This document shows positions 35,258-43,360 of a stretch of 64,000 nt of DNA, one piece after another. The stretch is from CAZBRS01 sp964494475 (GTDB lineage: Bacteria; Myxococcota_A; UBA9042; CAZBRS01). The notes under the pieces were generated by a model. That model saw only the letters and a list, made by a program, of their open reading frames with translations. It made no database searches and had not been told where the DNA came from. Every line of letters starts with the position of its first letter. Position 1 is the stretch's first letter. The translations under genes were made by a program, and so were the position numbers. Location of the stretch: the NCBI GenBank assembly GCA_964494475.1, contig CAZBRS010000033.1, positions 5,111-69,110 on the forward strand. Direction: 5' to 3'.

Positions 35258-36499
35258 ATGACGGAACGAACCCGGTCGCGGATCGCTGTCCTGGCATGGC
35301 TCCTTCTGGCATCGTGCCAGACCCAGGCGATGTCGGGCCAGGCCGACGCGGAGCTCGATCGCGTCGAAGAGGCCGCCGCTTCGGACGACGGCGGCTTGCC
35401 GGACAGGGGCTCGGAGGCGCCGAGCGAGGCGACCGTCGACGCCCCGGCCGCAGCGGACGCATCCGAGGCCGCACCGCTCGACGCATCGGACCCCGAGCCC
35501 GCCGCGGAGCCGCTCCCCGACGTCCTCGCGGATCCCGCGTCCGAGACCGCCGAGTCGGTCGAATCTCCGCCGGAAGCGGTCGACGTGAGCCCCGATCTCC
35601 CGTCCGAGACGTTCGCCGCCCCGGCCCCGATCGGCTGCGTCACGTCCGTCGAGCCCGGTCACCACGTTTTCGCGTGCCAGGGCCTCGACGTCGACGTCGA
35701 GGTCCCGGAGCCGTGCCTGAGCGCTCCGTGTGGCGTCATCCTGGACCTCCATGGCCTCACGATGAACGCAGAGCAGCAGGACAACAACACCGGCCTGCGG
35801 GCGCTCGGCAACCAGTACGGGTACATCGTGATCCAGCCCAACGCCAAGGGTCAGCCGCCGCTCTCCAAGTGGACGACCTACGAGGACGACGAGAAGGTGA
35901 TGGCGTTCACCAAAGACGCGTTCGCCGCCTGGCACACCGACCCCGGGCGCTTTCACGTGTCGGGCTTCTCGCAGGGCGGGTTCATGACGTGGCGGCTCCT
36001 GTGCAAGCACTCCGACCTCATCGCGTCCGTCGCCGCCGCGAGCAGCTGCGCCGGGTACGGGATCGAGATCCCCTACCTCGGATCGCTCTCGGAGGTCGGC
36101 TGCTCCTTCACGGGCACGGACAAGCCCGCGAGCGAGGTCCCCGTCCTCCAGATGCACGGCACGCTGGACGTGATCATCCCGTACTATTGCGGGACCAACC
36201 TGAAGAACGCGGTGATCGAGGCCTGGGATCTGACCGAGACCGAGACGGTGTCCTCGGACGGCGACCACTCGTGGAAGCGCTACGAGAGCCCGTCCGGCAA
36301 CGTGGTCGAGTTCATCTCGCACGACTACCGGTCGAAGTCCCTGGTGCTGCAAGGGCACTGCATGCCGGGCAGCCAGGATCTCGACGGCGGCGAGCCGGGC
36401 CAACTGCTGGGCGGCTTCGGCTGCAAGGACGCCAGCCCCTTCGTGTGGGGCGAGGCGGTCATGAAGTTCTTCGTGGCGCACCCGAAGGTCAATCCATGA
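35258..36499 (+). CDS. PHB-depolymerase-like esterase lipoprotein (first of a tandem pair)
   Basis: 413 residues with lipobox Cys20 and a long Ala/Asp/Pro/Glu linker to about residue 125. The alpha/beta-hydrolase domain matches the PHB depolymerase/LpqC group: CGVILDLHGLTMN (oxyanion-hole HG), IVIQPNAKGQ, nucleophile Ser238 in SGFSQGGFM, Asp in MHGTLDVIIPY and His in LQGHCMPG. Substrates in the group include polyhydroxybutyrate and feruloyl or acetyl esters of plant polymers. The product should be attached outside the cell. Its stop overlaps the start of the second esterase (ATGA), so both are made from one mRNA. A ribosome binding site is not obvious. Confidence 0.83.
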   Translation: MTERTRSRIAVLAWLLLASCQTQAMSGQADAELDRVEEAAASDDGGLPDRGSEAPSEATVDAPAAADASEAAPLDASDPEPAAEPLPDVLADPASETAESVESPPEAVDVSPDLPSETFAAPAPIGCVTSVEPGHHVFACQGLDVDVEVPEPCLSAPCGVILDLHGLTMNAEQQDNNTGLRALGNQYGYIVIQPNAKGQPPLSKWTTYEDDEKVMAFTKDAFAAWHTDPGRFHVSGFSQGGFMTWRLLCKHSDLIASVAAASSCAGYGIEIPYLGSLSEVGCSFTGTDKPASEVPVLQMHGTLDVIIPYYCGTNLKNAVIEAWDLTETETVSSDGDHSWKRYESPSGNVVEFISHDYRSKSLVLQGHCMPGSQDLDGGEPGQLLGGFGCKDASPFVWGEAVMKFFVAHPKVNP

Positions 36500-37491
36500 A
36501 CCGACTCGTGACCCAGGGTCTGCTGGGACTCGCGCTCGCGGCCCTCTCGGCCTGTTCGGGCGGTGGCGCGAGCCCCGACGTTCGGTCGTTCGACGTTCCT
36601 GCCGACGTCGTCGACGAACCGGGCGCCGACGGAGTCGCCGACGCCGACGCCGCGGAGTTCTCCGGGTGCGCGGGCCCGGTCCTGGCCCCCGGCGACTACA
36701 CGCGAACCCAGGTCTTCGACGGGATCGAACGGACGTGGACCGTCCACGTGCCGCCCCTGGCCGACGCCTCCACGCGCCTGCCGCTGGTCGTGAACCTGCA
36801 CCCCTTCGTTTTGGGCGGGAACGCCACGTTCCATCGGATCTGGCGCCTCGAGTCCGGCCTCGAGGCGCTCGCCGACGTGGAAGGCTTCGTGGTGGTGCAA
36901 CCCGACGGGACGGGGAAGCCCGCGGCGTGGAACGCCGGAGAGGCGTGCTGCGGCGACGCGAGCGAGCAGCAGGTCGACGACGTCGGTTTCGTCCTGGCCC
37001 TGATCGAGTGGGTCTCGGCCGAGGCCTGCATCGACGCCCGCCGGGTCTATGCGACGGGCATGTCCAACGGGGGCTACCTCTCGCACCGCCTGGCGTGCGA
37101 GGCGCCCGATCGCGTCGCCGCCATCGCGCCGGTGGTCGGAGGCTTCTCCGCCGAGCTCCTGGGCGTCGCCGGCGCACGGGCGGTGCCCGTCCTGCAGATC
37201 AGCGGCAGCCTCGACAACCTGCCGAATCGCGTCGAGGCGGTCGCGCGGTGGGTGGCCTCGAACGAGTGCAACCCCGCGCCCGAGGTGACCTACGCCAAGG
37301 GGACCGCCACCTGCGAGACCTGGACCGGCTGCCGCGACGGGGTCGAGGTCACGCACTGCATCGTCGACGGGGGCGGGCACTGCTGGTTCAGCGATCACCC
37401 CTTCCAGTACACGCCGGACTGCGACGCCACGGAGGACCTGGTGAGCGAGCACGTGGTCTGGCAGTTCCTCTCGCGCTGGCAGCTGCCCTGA
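36496..37491 (+). CDS. PHB-depolymerase-like esterase lipoprotein (second of a tandem pair)
   Basis: 331 residues, ATGA overlap with the previous gene. Lipobox Cys20, short acidic linker to about residue 50. The hydrolase domain shows PLVVNLHPFVLGG, VVQPDGTGKPAAWNAGEACC, nucleophile Ser190 in ATGMSNGGYLSHRLAC, Asp in ISGSLDNL and the catalytic His in VDGGGHCWF. The GMSNGGY and GEACC elements are typical of LpqC/feruloyl-esterase-like proteins. It differs clearly in sequence from its neighbour, so the pair may attack different bonds of one polymer. Confidence 0.85.
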   Translation: MNRLVTQGLLGLALAALSACSGGGASPDVRSFDVPADVVDEPGADGVADADAAEFSGCAGPVLAPGDYTRTQVFDGIERTWTVHVPPLADASTRLPLVVNLHPFVLGGNATFHRIWRLESGLEALADVEGFVVVQPDGTGKPAAWNAGEACCGDASEQQVDDVGFVLALIEWVSAEACIDARRVYATGMSNGGYLSHRLACEAPDRVAAIAPVVGGFSAELLGVAGARAVPVLQISGSLDNLPNRVEAVARWVASNECNPAPEVTYAKGTATCETWTGCRDGVEVTHCIVDGGGHCWFSDHPFQYTPDCDATEDLVSEHVVWQFLSRWQLP

Positions 37492-37569
37492 ACAGGCAGC
37501 AGGTCGTCGTCCGGGTCTCTGTGATCGCGCGAGGGCGTCCGATGCGTGACCGAGCGCACCAGGTTCATC

Positions 37570-38469
37570 TCAACCAGCGCCATGGCCGGGAACGCGCTCG
37601 ATGCGAATGGCATTCTTACTGGTTTGCTTGACCTGATACATGACGTTGTCGGCCCTGCCGATGAGATCGTCAACGTCTCGCGGAGCCTCCTCGAACACCA
37701 CCGCGCCGATGCTGCACGACACCGGCCATCCGCGCTCCGCCATGGCCTGGCCAACGACCGCCTGGACGCGATCGAGAACCAACCCTGCGCTTTGGGCGTC
37801 GGTCTCGGGCATCAACACCGCGAACTCGTCTCCGCCAAGCCTCCCGAGGAAATCGGTCGTGCGAGTCGAGGTGCGCAGGGCCTGCGCGACGATCGCCAGC
37901 ACCTCGTCCCCCGCCCGGTGGCCGAAGCTGTCATTGACCATCTTGAAGTTGTCCAAGTCGATGTAGGCGATGGTCAGCGGGCGCTGGAAGCGACGCTGTC
38001 GCTCCAGCTCGATCTCGGCTTTCTCGCGGAAGGCACGAGGATTCGCAAGCCCCGTCAGCGGATCCGTTCGGGCGAGGCGCTGCTCGTCAGCGTGGCTTCG
38101 ACGCAGAGACGAGACGAACGCGATGATGGTGGCGAAGGCCGCCATGTGGGCCAAGCTGTTGAACGCCCAGGCCCCAAGTGAGAAGTCCTGGCCAGCAAGA
38201 CGATGCGACACGACCCAGGCCGCAACGCTGGCGAGAGCCACCACGACACCGGCCCTTGTTCCGGCCTTCCAGGCCGCGACCGCGATCGGCGGGATGTAGA
38301 GCGGGTAGAGCCGCAGGTTCAAGCCTATCGCATAGTCCAGCCACCCAACGAGCACGACGACAACGAGCATCCCCAAGAGAAGCCCAGCTTTGCCCCACGC
38401 CGGAGCGGCGGTCGAGGACTTCTCTTCTTGTGTGCTGACTTTATTCATCAGCCCTATTTTGCCTCCCAT
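37570..38469 (-). CDS. membrane diguanylate cyclase (GGDEF)
   Basis: 299 residues. Residues of about 25-125 hold three or four membrane helices in a compact sensor region. The GGDEF domain follows: RTDPLTGLANPRAF, IDLDNFKMVNDSFGHRAGDEVL, and GGDEF at 212-216. An inhibitory RxxD site (RTTD, 203-206) sits exactly five residues before it, so product inhibition by cyclic di-GMP is expected. An ATG 21 bp downstream is an alternative start. The gene lies 15 bp after the ThrE-like exporter gene and may be co-transcribed with it. Base composition here looks less GC-extreme than in the flanking lipoprotein genes. Confidence 0.9.
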   Translation of the reverse strand: MGGKIGLMNKVSTQEEKSSTAAPAWGKAGLLLGMLVVVVLVGWLDYAIGLNLRLYPLYIPPIAVAAWKAGTRAGVVVALASVAAWVVSHRLAGQDFSLGAWAFNSLAHMAAFATIIAFVSSLRRSHADEQRLARTDPLTGLANPRAFREKAEIELERQRRFQRPLTIAYIDLDNFKMVNDSFGHRAGDEVLAIVAQALRTSTRTTDFLGRLGGDEFAVLMPETDAQSAGLVLDRVQAVVGQAMAERGWPVSCSIGAVVFEEAPRDVDDLIGRADNVMYQVKQTSKNAIRIERVPGHGAG

Positions 38470-38484
38470 GGCCGCCGTCTCGGG

Positions 38485-39735
38485 TCATTGCCTCCGCGAA
38501 GGGATGAGCAGATTGCCGAACAGCAGCCCGGTGACGATGGCGACCGCGACTAGCACCATCTGATACGCCGTCTCGACGCCCGAGACCACGTTGTTGGCCG
38601 ACAGCGCGAACAAGCTGCGCAGGCCGAGACTGCCGGGGACGAGCAGCATCAGCGCCGGGGCCAGCACGGCGTTTGCAACCCGGCCGGCGACGCGTGCCAC
38701 GCTGTTGCAGGAGAGCGCCAGGAACAGCGCCGCGAGGCTCGCGGCCAGCGGCACCTCCAGGGTGCCCACGGAAACCCGTTCGATGGCCTCTGCAGCGCCA
38801 CCGAGCACGATGACCCACGGCAGCTCCCTCCAGGGCGTGCGAAACCAGATGCCGAGGCCGAGCAGGCCCAGGCCGATCGCCGCGACATCGATCCAGGGAG
38901 GCGCGACCATCGGTTCGAAGAGCACCGGCCGTGAGGGAATGGCGAGCGCGAGCTTGCCCGCCAGGAGCACGCTGAGACCCAGGAAGAGGATGACGGTGAG
39001 CGCGCCCATGATGCGGGCGGTTCCAGCCACCAGATGCCGCGCTGCCAGCTCGTCGAGCGCCACGGTGAGGGCATAGCCGGGCAGCATCAGCATCAGCCCA
39101 CCCAGGACGGCGATGGTCGGCGAGGCCTCGACGATCCACGCCGACCCGACGGAAGCGATCACGGCGGCAACGACGGCCGCCAGCGGTTCGTGAAGACGCT
39201 GAGCCCGAGTCCCTCGGATGGACCGCGTCAGGATGGCCGTGAGCAGGCCGATCAGGGCGGCGAGGAGCATCTCGCCGAAGCCCCCCCCGAACAGCCGGCT
39301 TGCCGCGCTCGCGACCACGGCGCCGGCCGGGACCTGCATCCACCAGGCGAGGCCTGGCTCGCGCTCGATCTCCACGACCCGCTCCGCCGCCGCACCAACG
39401 GAGAGCGTGCCGTCGGCGACCTGCCTGCCGACCATGATGAGCTTCGATTGCCGAGACAGGTCCATGCTGCCCGGATCGATGCGAACCACGACGGAACGCG
39501 CCCCCGCGCCGGCGCGCCCTTCGTCGAACGAGGCCAGGAAGGCGGTGGGCAGCGCGAGCATGTGCGATTTCAAGCTCAGCCGCTCGGCGACGCGACCCAG
39601 GAGCGATTCGAGGTGATGGCAGGCCATCCCTTGTCGATGAAGAGCCTGGGCCAGATGGACCACGAAGTCGACCGGACCCGGGTCAGCGGGCGCCGAGACC
39701 GCCGCCTCTTCCTCGATCTCGACGCCCGGGTCCAT
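38485..39735 (-). CDS. ThrE-family threonine/serine exporter-like protein
   Basis: 416 residues from the ATG preceded by AGGAGC; an upstream TTG has no ribosome binding site. The N-terminal cytoplasmic domain (DUF1212 type) contains LAQALHRQGMACHHLESLLGRVAERL and a Phe-Leu-Ala-Ser stretch. It is followed by about ten membrane helices, including GGLMLMLPGYALTVALDELAARHLVAGTARIM and PGSLGLRSLF. ThrE proteins export threonine and serine; many homologues have unknown substrates. Both ThrE halves (ThrE_1 and ThrE_2) are fused in one chain. It is divergent from the EAL-PYP gene. Confidence 0.85.
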   Translation of the reverse strand: MDPGVEIEEEAAVSAPADPGPVDFVVHLAQALHRQGMACHHLESLLGRVAERLSLKSHMLALPTAFLASFDEGRAGAGARSVVVRIDPGSMDLSRQSKLIMVGRQVADGTLSVGAAAERVVEIEREPGLAWWMQVPAGAVVASAASRLFGGGFGEMLLAALIGLLTAILTRSIRGTRAQRLHEPLAAVVAAVIASVGSAWIVEASPTIAVLGGLMLMLPGYALTVALDELAARHLVAGTARIMGALTVILFLGLSVLLAGKLALAIPSRPVLFEPMVAPPWIDVAAIGLGLLGLGIWFRTPWRELPWVIVLGGAAEAIERVSVGTLEVPLAASLAALFLALSCNSVARVAGRVANAVLAPALMLLVPGSLGLRSLFALSANNVVSGVETAYQMVLVAVAIVTGLLFGNLLIPSRRQ

Positions 39736-39975
39736 GGTCCTGTCGCTCCTGGCTGGCCTGCCGAAGCGGGCGGGTGCAGTCTTCCATTTCTTGGTATCCG
39801 AGGTCAATGGTCGTCACGCTGGCCGCGTTCAGAGCCGGCGTAACTCCCTTGTCCACCGTCGCGCCTTCCCGCTCGTCTCGAAGACCCCGATCCTCGCCTT
39901 CGGCGAGGACCTTGACCGGCAAGCTACCCCCGACCATACTCGGCCTCACGAGGAAAAAGGCCGTCGAAAGGTCCA

Positions 39976-41121
39976 ATGCGCGAGAACTACATCGTTGGGG
40001 ATGGGTCAATGCAGGGTTCAGGCTTGGACAAGCTGTTCGAGGGTCACCCCCCGCGGACAGCCTTTCATGGCATCTACGACCTCTCGGGGACACCCCGGAT
40101 TCATGCCTACGAGGCCTTGATGCGGGGTCCCCATGGGCTTCCCTTCGAGGGACCCATGCTGGCCTTCGCGTTCGCGCACTCCATGGATCTGCTTCGGGAA
40201 CTCGACCTGGAGTGCGTGCGTCGGGCCTTGGAGACAGGACCCCGGGATGGCCGGCTGTTCCTGAATCTGCATCCCATCACCTTGAAAGATGGCGGGGTCG
40301 AAGAAGTCCTCTCTCTTGCGATGGCCTCGGGGCGGACGCCCCAATCCCTGGTCTTCGAACTGGTGGAACATGGTCCGGACCAGGAATCCGAGGTCATCGG
40401 TGCCATGTCGATGCTACGCCGCGAGGGGTACGGACTGGCCGTGGACGATTTCGGAGAAGGTGCCTCCAACTTGCGACGCTTGCTTCAGCTTCGTCCCGAC
40501 TACCTCAAGCTGGATCGATGGTTCGTCAATGATGCCGATCGGGATCCCGACCGCAGAGCCGTGGTTCGCGCCACGGCCCAGTTGGGCCGGGATCTGGGAA
40601 TCCAGGTCGTCGCAGAAGGGGTTCGAAGCGCGGCCCTCCTCGACCTGGTCCACTCCGCCGGCATCGATCTGGTGCAGTGCTACCGGTTCATCCCCCCTGG
40701 TCTCCAGGATCCCCTGGCTGAGAACGAGGGTGAGCCTGCTACAGCCGAGGTTCTGAATCCCACCCTTCCCAGCAGTCCGGTGCTCAACCTGATGGATACC
40801 CTGGAAGAGCGATCCCTGGACGCGCTGCCCTTCGGTGTCATCCAGCTCGCGCCCGACGGGACGATCCTCCAGTACAACCGCTACGAAGAGGATCTCGCTC
40901 GGCGAAAGGCCTCCGACGTGATCGGGAAGAACTTCTTCACCGAGGTGGCACCGTGCACGGATGTCCGCGAGTTCGCCGGCCGCTTCCACGAAGGCATCGC
41001 CGCCCGGAAACTCCACGCGAGCTTCGACTACGTGTTCGCGTTCTCGCCGCCGAGAAACGTCAAGGTGACGCTCTATTACAGCGGCACGACCGACACCTGC
41101 TGGGTCTTCATCCGGGCTTGA
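39976..41121 (+). CDS. EAL phosphodiesterase fused to a photoactive yellow protein (PYP) domain
   Basis: 381 residues. The N-terminal EAL domain keeps the catalytic residues of cyclic di-GMP phosphodiesterases: YEALMRG (EAL at 46-48), FLNLHP, FELVEHG, AVDDFGEGASNL, YLKLDRWFV, VVAEGV and LVQCY. The C-terminal 110 residues are a PYP/PAS domain. FGVIQLAPDGTILQYN leads into Tyr300, Glu304 and Arg310, and IGKNFFTEVAPCTD carries Cys327. The Tyr-to-Cys distance of 27 equals that between Tyr42 and Cys69 in the founding PYP, where Cys69 binds p-coumaric acid and Tyr42/Glu46 hydrogen-bond it. The predicted product is a blue-light-controlled phosphodiesterase. No ribosome binding site was clear; an ATG at 40009 is an alternative start. 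Confidence 0.88.
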   Translation: MRENYIVGDGSMQGSGLDKLFEGHPPRTAFHGIYDLSGTPRIHAYEALMRGPHGLPFEGPMLAFAFAHSMDLLRELDLECVRRALETGPRDGRLFLNLHPITLKDGGVEEVLSLAMASGRTPQSLVFELVEHGPDQESEVIGAMSMLRREGYGLAVDDFGEGASNLRRLLQLRPDYLKLDRWFVNDADRDPDRRAVVRATAQLGRDLGIQVVAEGVRSAALLDLVHSAGIDLVQCYRFIPPGLQDPLAENEGEPATAEVLNPTLPSSPVLNLMDTLEERSLDALPFGVIQLAPDGTILQYNRYEEDLARRKASDVIGKNFFTEVAPCTDVREFAGRFHEGIAARKLHASFDYVFAFSPPRNVKVTLYYSGTTDTCWVFIRA

Positions 41122-41200
41122 GCCGCGCGAGGAATCCGGCGGATCGCGTGGATCGAGTGTCGGAGCTCGGGACCGCGGGCGGCCGAAGGGCGACCTCGCT

Positions 41201-41374
41201 GTGGCCGTGCACGAGAGGCTGGACGGTGCCTTCCCGAAGAAGGAAGCGTCCCACCTCGTCGAGCGCGTGCTCGGCGTCATGAACGGCACGCTCGAGGGAG
41301 GCGAAAGCACGAAGGTGCACGGGTTCGGGCCGTTCGTGGTGCGGCCGAAGCGCGCGCGGGCAGTTCCCGCCTGA
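41201..41374 (+). pseudogene. truncated HU/IHF-family DNA-binding protein
   Basis: A short frame (57 residues from GTG, possibly extending upstream without a start) reads AVHERLDGAFPKKEASHLVERVL...VHGFGPFVVRPKRAR. This is the N-terminal two-thirds of an HU/IHF subunit (helices 1-2 and first strands). The DNA-binding arm and C-terminal helix (GRNPxTGE region) are missing, and it stops at 41372-41374. It is probably a remnant, although a short functional relative cannot be excluded. Confidence 0.5.
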
Positions 41375-41393
41375 CAGAACCAGGAGGCCTACG

Positions 41394-42077
41394 ATGGAGA
41401 CGCTGTTGCTCGTGACGCTGCTGGGGTTGGGGCTTGGCGACGCTGGCGCGCAGGTGACGCCCGCGCCTGCCCGCACCACCGCCGACCTGGTGTTCACGCC
41501 CGGTCAGGCCCTCGCGCTGCCGCCGCCCACCACGAGCGGTGGGGCACCGTTGATGACCGCCCTGGCGAACCGCCGCTCGACGCGCGAGGTCAAGCCCGAC
41601 GCGCTGCCGCTGGCGCTCCTCTCCGACCTGCTGTGGGCGGCCAACGGCGTGAACCGCAAGGCCGAGGGCAAGCACACCGCGGCGACCGCCCGCAACTGGC
41701 AGAGCCTGGACGTGTACGTGGCGACGGCCCGGGGGATGTTCCGCTACGACCCGGTGGCCCACGCGCTCGTGCCGGTGCGCCCCGACGACCTGCGCGCGGC
41801 CACGGGCAAGCAGCCGTTCGTGGGCGACGCGCCGGTCAACCTGGTGTACGTGTCCGACCGGACCAAGCTGGCCGCAGTGAGCGACGAGGCCGACAAGGTC
41901 CTCTACGACGGAGTGCACGCCGGTATCGTGGCCCAGAACGTCTACCTGTACGCGGCGTCGGCCGGGCTGGGCACCGTGGTGCGCGCCAACGTCGACAGGA
42001 CGGCGCTGGCGACCGCCATGGGGCTGCCAGCGGCCCGGCGCGTGATCCTGGCGCAGAGCGTGGGCTACCCGAAGTGA
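41394..42077 (+). CDS. exported SagB/ThcOx-type nitroreductase-family protein
   Basis: 227 residues with a signal peptide of about 19 residues. The FMN-binding nitroreductase fold shows LMTALANRRSTREVK, LPLALLSDLLWAANGVNR, TAATARNWQSLDVYVATARG, and a C-terminal IVAQNVYLYAASAGLGTVVRANVDR segment. The SagB-like group includes azoline oxidases and flavin reductases. An exported version is less common, and no peptide precursor or cyclodehydratase gene is nearby. A ribosome binding site AGGAGG precedes the ATG. Confidence 0.82.
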   Translation: METLLLVTLLGLGLGDAGAQVTPAPARTTADLVFTPGQALALPPPTTSGGAPLMTALANRRSTREVKPDALPLALLSDLLWAANGVNRKAEGKHTAATARNWQSLDVYVATARGMFRYDPVAHALVPVRPDDLRAATGKQPFVGDAPVNLVYVSDRTKLAAVSDEADKVLYDGVHAGIVAQNVYLYAASAGLGTVVRANVDRTALATAMGLPAARRVILAQSVGYPK

Positions 42078-42141
42078 GCGCCCGTGTCGACCATGAGGTG
42101 GAGGTGACGCTCGAAGGCGAGCAGCGGGCGTGACCGATGAG

Positions 42142-43071
42142 CTACGGTCCGTCGCTGCCGAAGGGAACGCTCACGGTCGCGGCCGACTCGCCGAGCGTGA
42201 CCGTGACGTCGCAGGTTCCCGGCGTCGACCGGTGCAGGTTGAACACGGTGCTGGTGGTGGGCGAGAACTGGCACGAATCGTCGGCGGGGGGCTCGACCTG
42301 GACCTCTTGCGTGCCCTCCAGGCAGACCATGGCGCGGGTCGGGTCGCGGCCCACCACGATGAACGAGGTCGTGGGGCAGTCGATCCAGAGGGGTGCGACC
42401 GCGCGCCCCTCGTCGATGACGAGGTCTCCGCACTCGGCCCACAGCGCCAGCGACGCCAGATCGTTCGTGGCCACTACGTCGCGAGCGGGGCCCGGAACGC
42501 CGTCGGAGAGCAGGGTCACCGCGCCCGGCGCCACATACGAGATGATCGACTCGCCGAACTCACCCGTCGTCACCGTCGCCACGGCCGCGTCCGTGGTCGA
42601 GAACGTCGGCGAAGGCGGCCGGCCGTTCAGCTCCTGCTCGCCCCGGAGCCACGCCGCGTCGTCGATGAGCTCGGTACTCCCCGGGACGAAGCGCGTGCAG
42701 GGCGCCCAGGGAAAGTTGCGGCGGACCAACTCGAAGCGGTCGGCCGCCTGGACGATGACCCGAAAGGCGAGGGTGCCGCGATCGGTCGACACGGTGACGC
42801 GCGTCTCGCCCTCCGTGACCCCGACGAGCGACACGCCGTCGGTGCCAAGCGTCTCGACGCGAGCGATCGCCGCGTCGTCGGACGCCGCCCCAAGGACCGG
42901 GACCACCTCGTCGCCGGGCGCGAAGTACTCCGTCGCGCCGCCGCCCAGCAGCAGGTAGTAGGGGTCGGGAGGCGATCGCAGCGATCCGAGGAAGTCCTGG
43001 CAAGCGCCCGCCGCCAGCAGCATCAGGGCGGCGAGGAGCCGGGCGGGGCGTGGGTGCGTCGGCATGGGCAT
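42142..43071 (-). CDS. secreted lipoprotein with Ig-like (BIG2-type) domain
   Basis: 309 residues. The first of two closely spaced ATGs is chosen because GGAGG lies 5 nt before it. Lipobox Cys24. After a short linker the sequence is beta-rich with a BIG2-like Ig segment (VSLVGVTEGETRVTVSTDRGTLAFRVIV) and a further set of beta strands with paired cysteines (CGDLVI...IDCPTT; CLEG...CQFS...CDVTV). No enzymatic motif. It converges with the nitroreductase gene. Probably a surface adhesive or structural protein. Confidence 0.68.
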   Translation of the reverse strand: MPMPTHPRPARLLAALMLLAAGACQDFLGSLRSPPDPYYLLLGGGATEYFAPGDEVVPVLGAASDDAAIARVETLGTDGVSLVGVTEGETRVTVSTDRGTLAFRVIVQAADRFELVRRNFPWAPCTRFVPGSTELIDDAAWLRGEQELNGRPPSPTFSTTDAAVATVTTGEFGESIISYVAPGAVTLLSDGVPGPARDVVATNDLASLALWAECGDLVIDEGRAVAPLWIDCPTTSFIVVGRDPTRAMVCLEGTQEVQVEPPADDSCQFSPTTSTVFNLHRSTPGTCDVTVTLGESAATVSVPFGSDGP

Positions 43072-43285
43072 GGGCGCCTCCGTGGTCGTCGGGCTCGTAC
43101 GGGTGGGGCGGCAGGAGCCCTGCGACACGATAGCACGTTACGCTTGGCCTCGCAGAAGAACGCGTCGGGGGAACGTGCTTCTCTCCTTGCGGTCCTGGCG
43201 CAACGGGAGGCTGCGCCGACGCCGCCCCCGTGAAGGCCTCTGCGACCCTGGGCTACGCTTCGATTCCGTCGAAGTAACCATGCCA

Positions 43286-43303
43286 TATTATCCGTTTGTG
43301 CAA
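43286..43303 (+). promoter_or_regulatory. TATTATCCGTTTGTGCAA element upstream of the YugP-type protease
   Basis: This 18-mer recurs with one mismatch at 45586-45603, where it lies in the same orientation relative to the ribosome hibernation factor gene. It may hold a -10 box (TATTAT) or a shared regulator site. It lies 58 bp upstream of the protease ATG. Confidence 0.4.
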
Positions 43304-43360
43304 GTTATGACGCGTCGATAGACTGCAGCCGGGCTTGCGAAGTTTCGATGGAGGTGCCGC

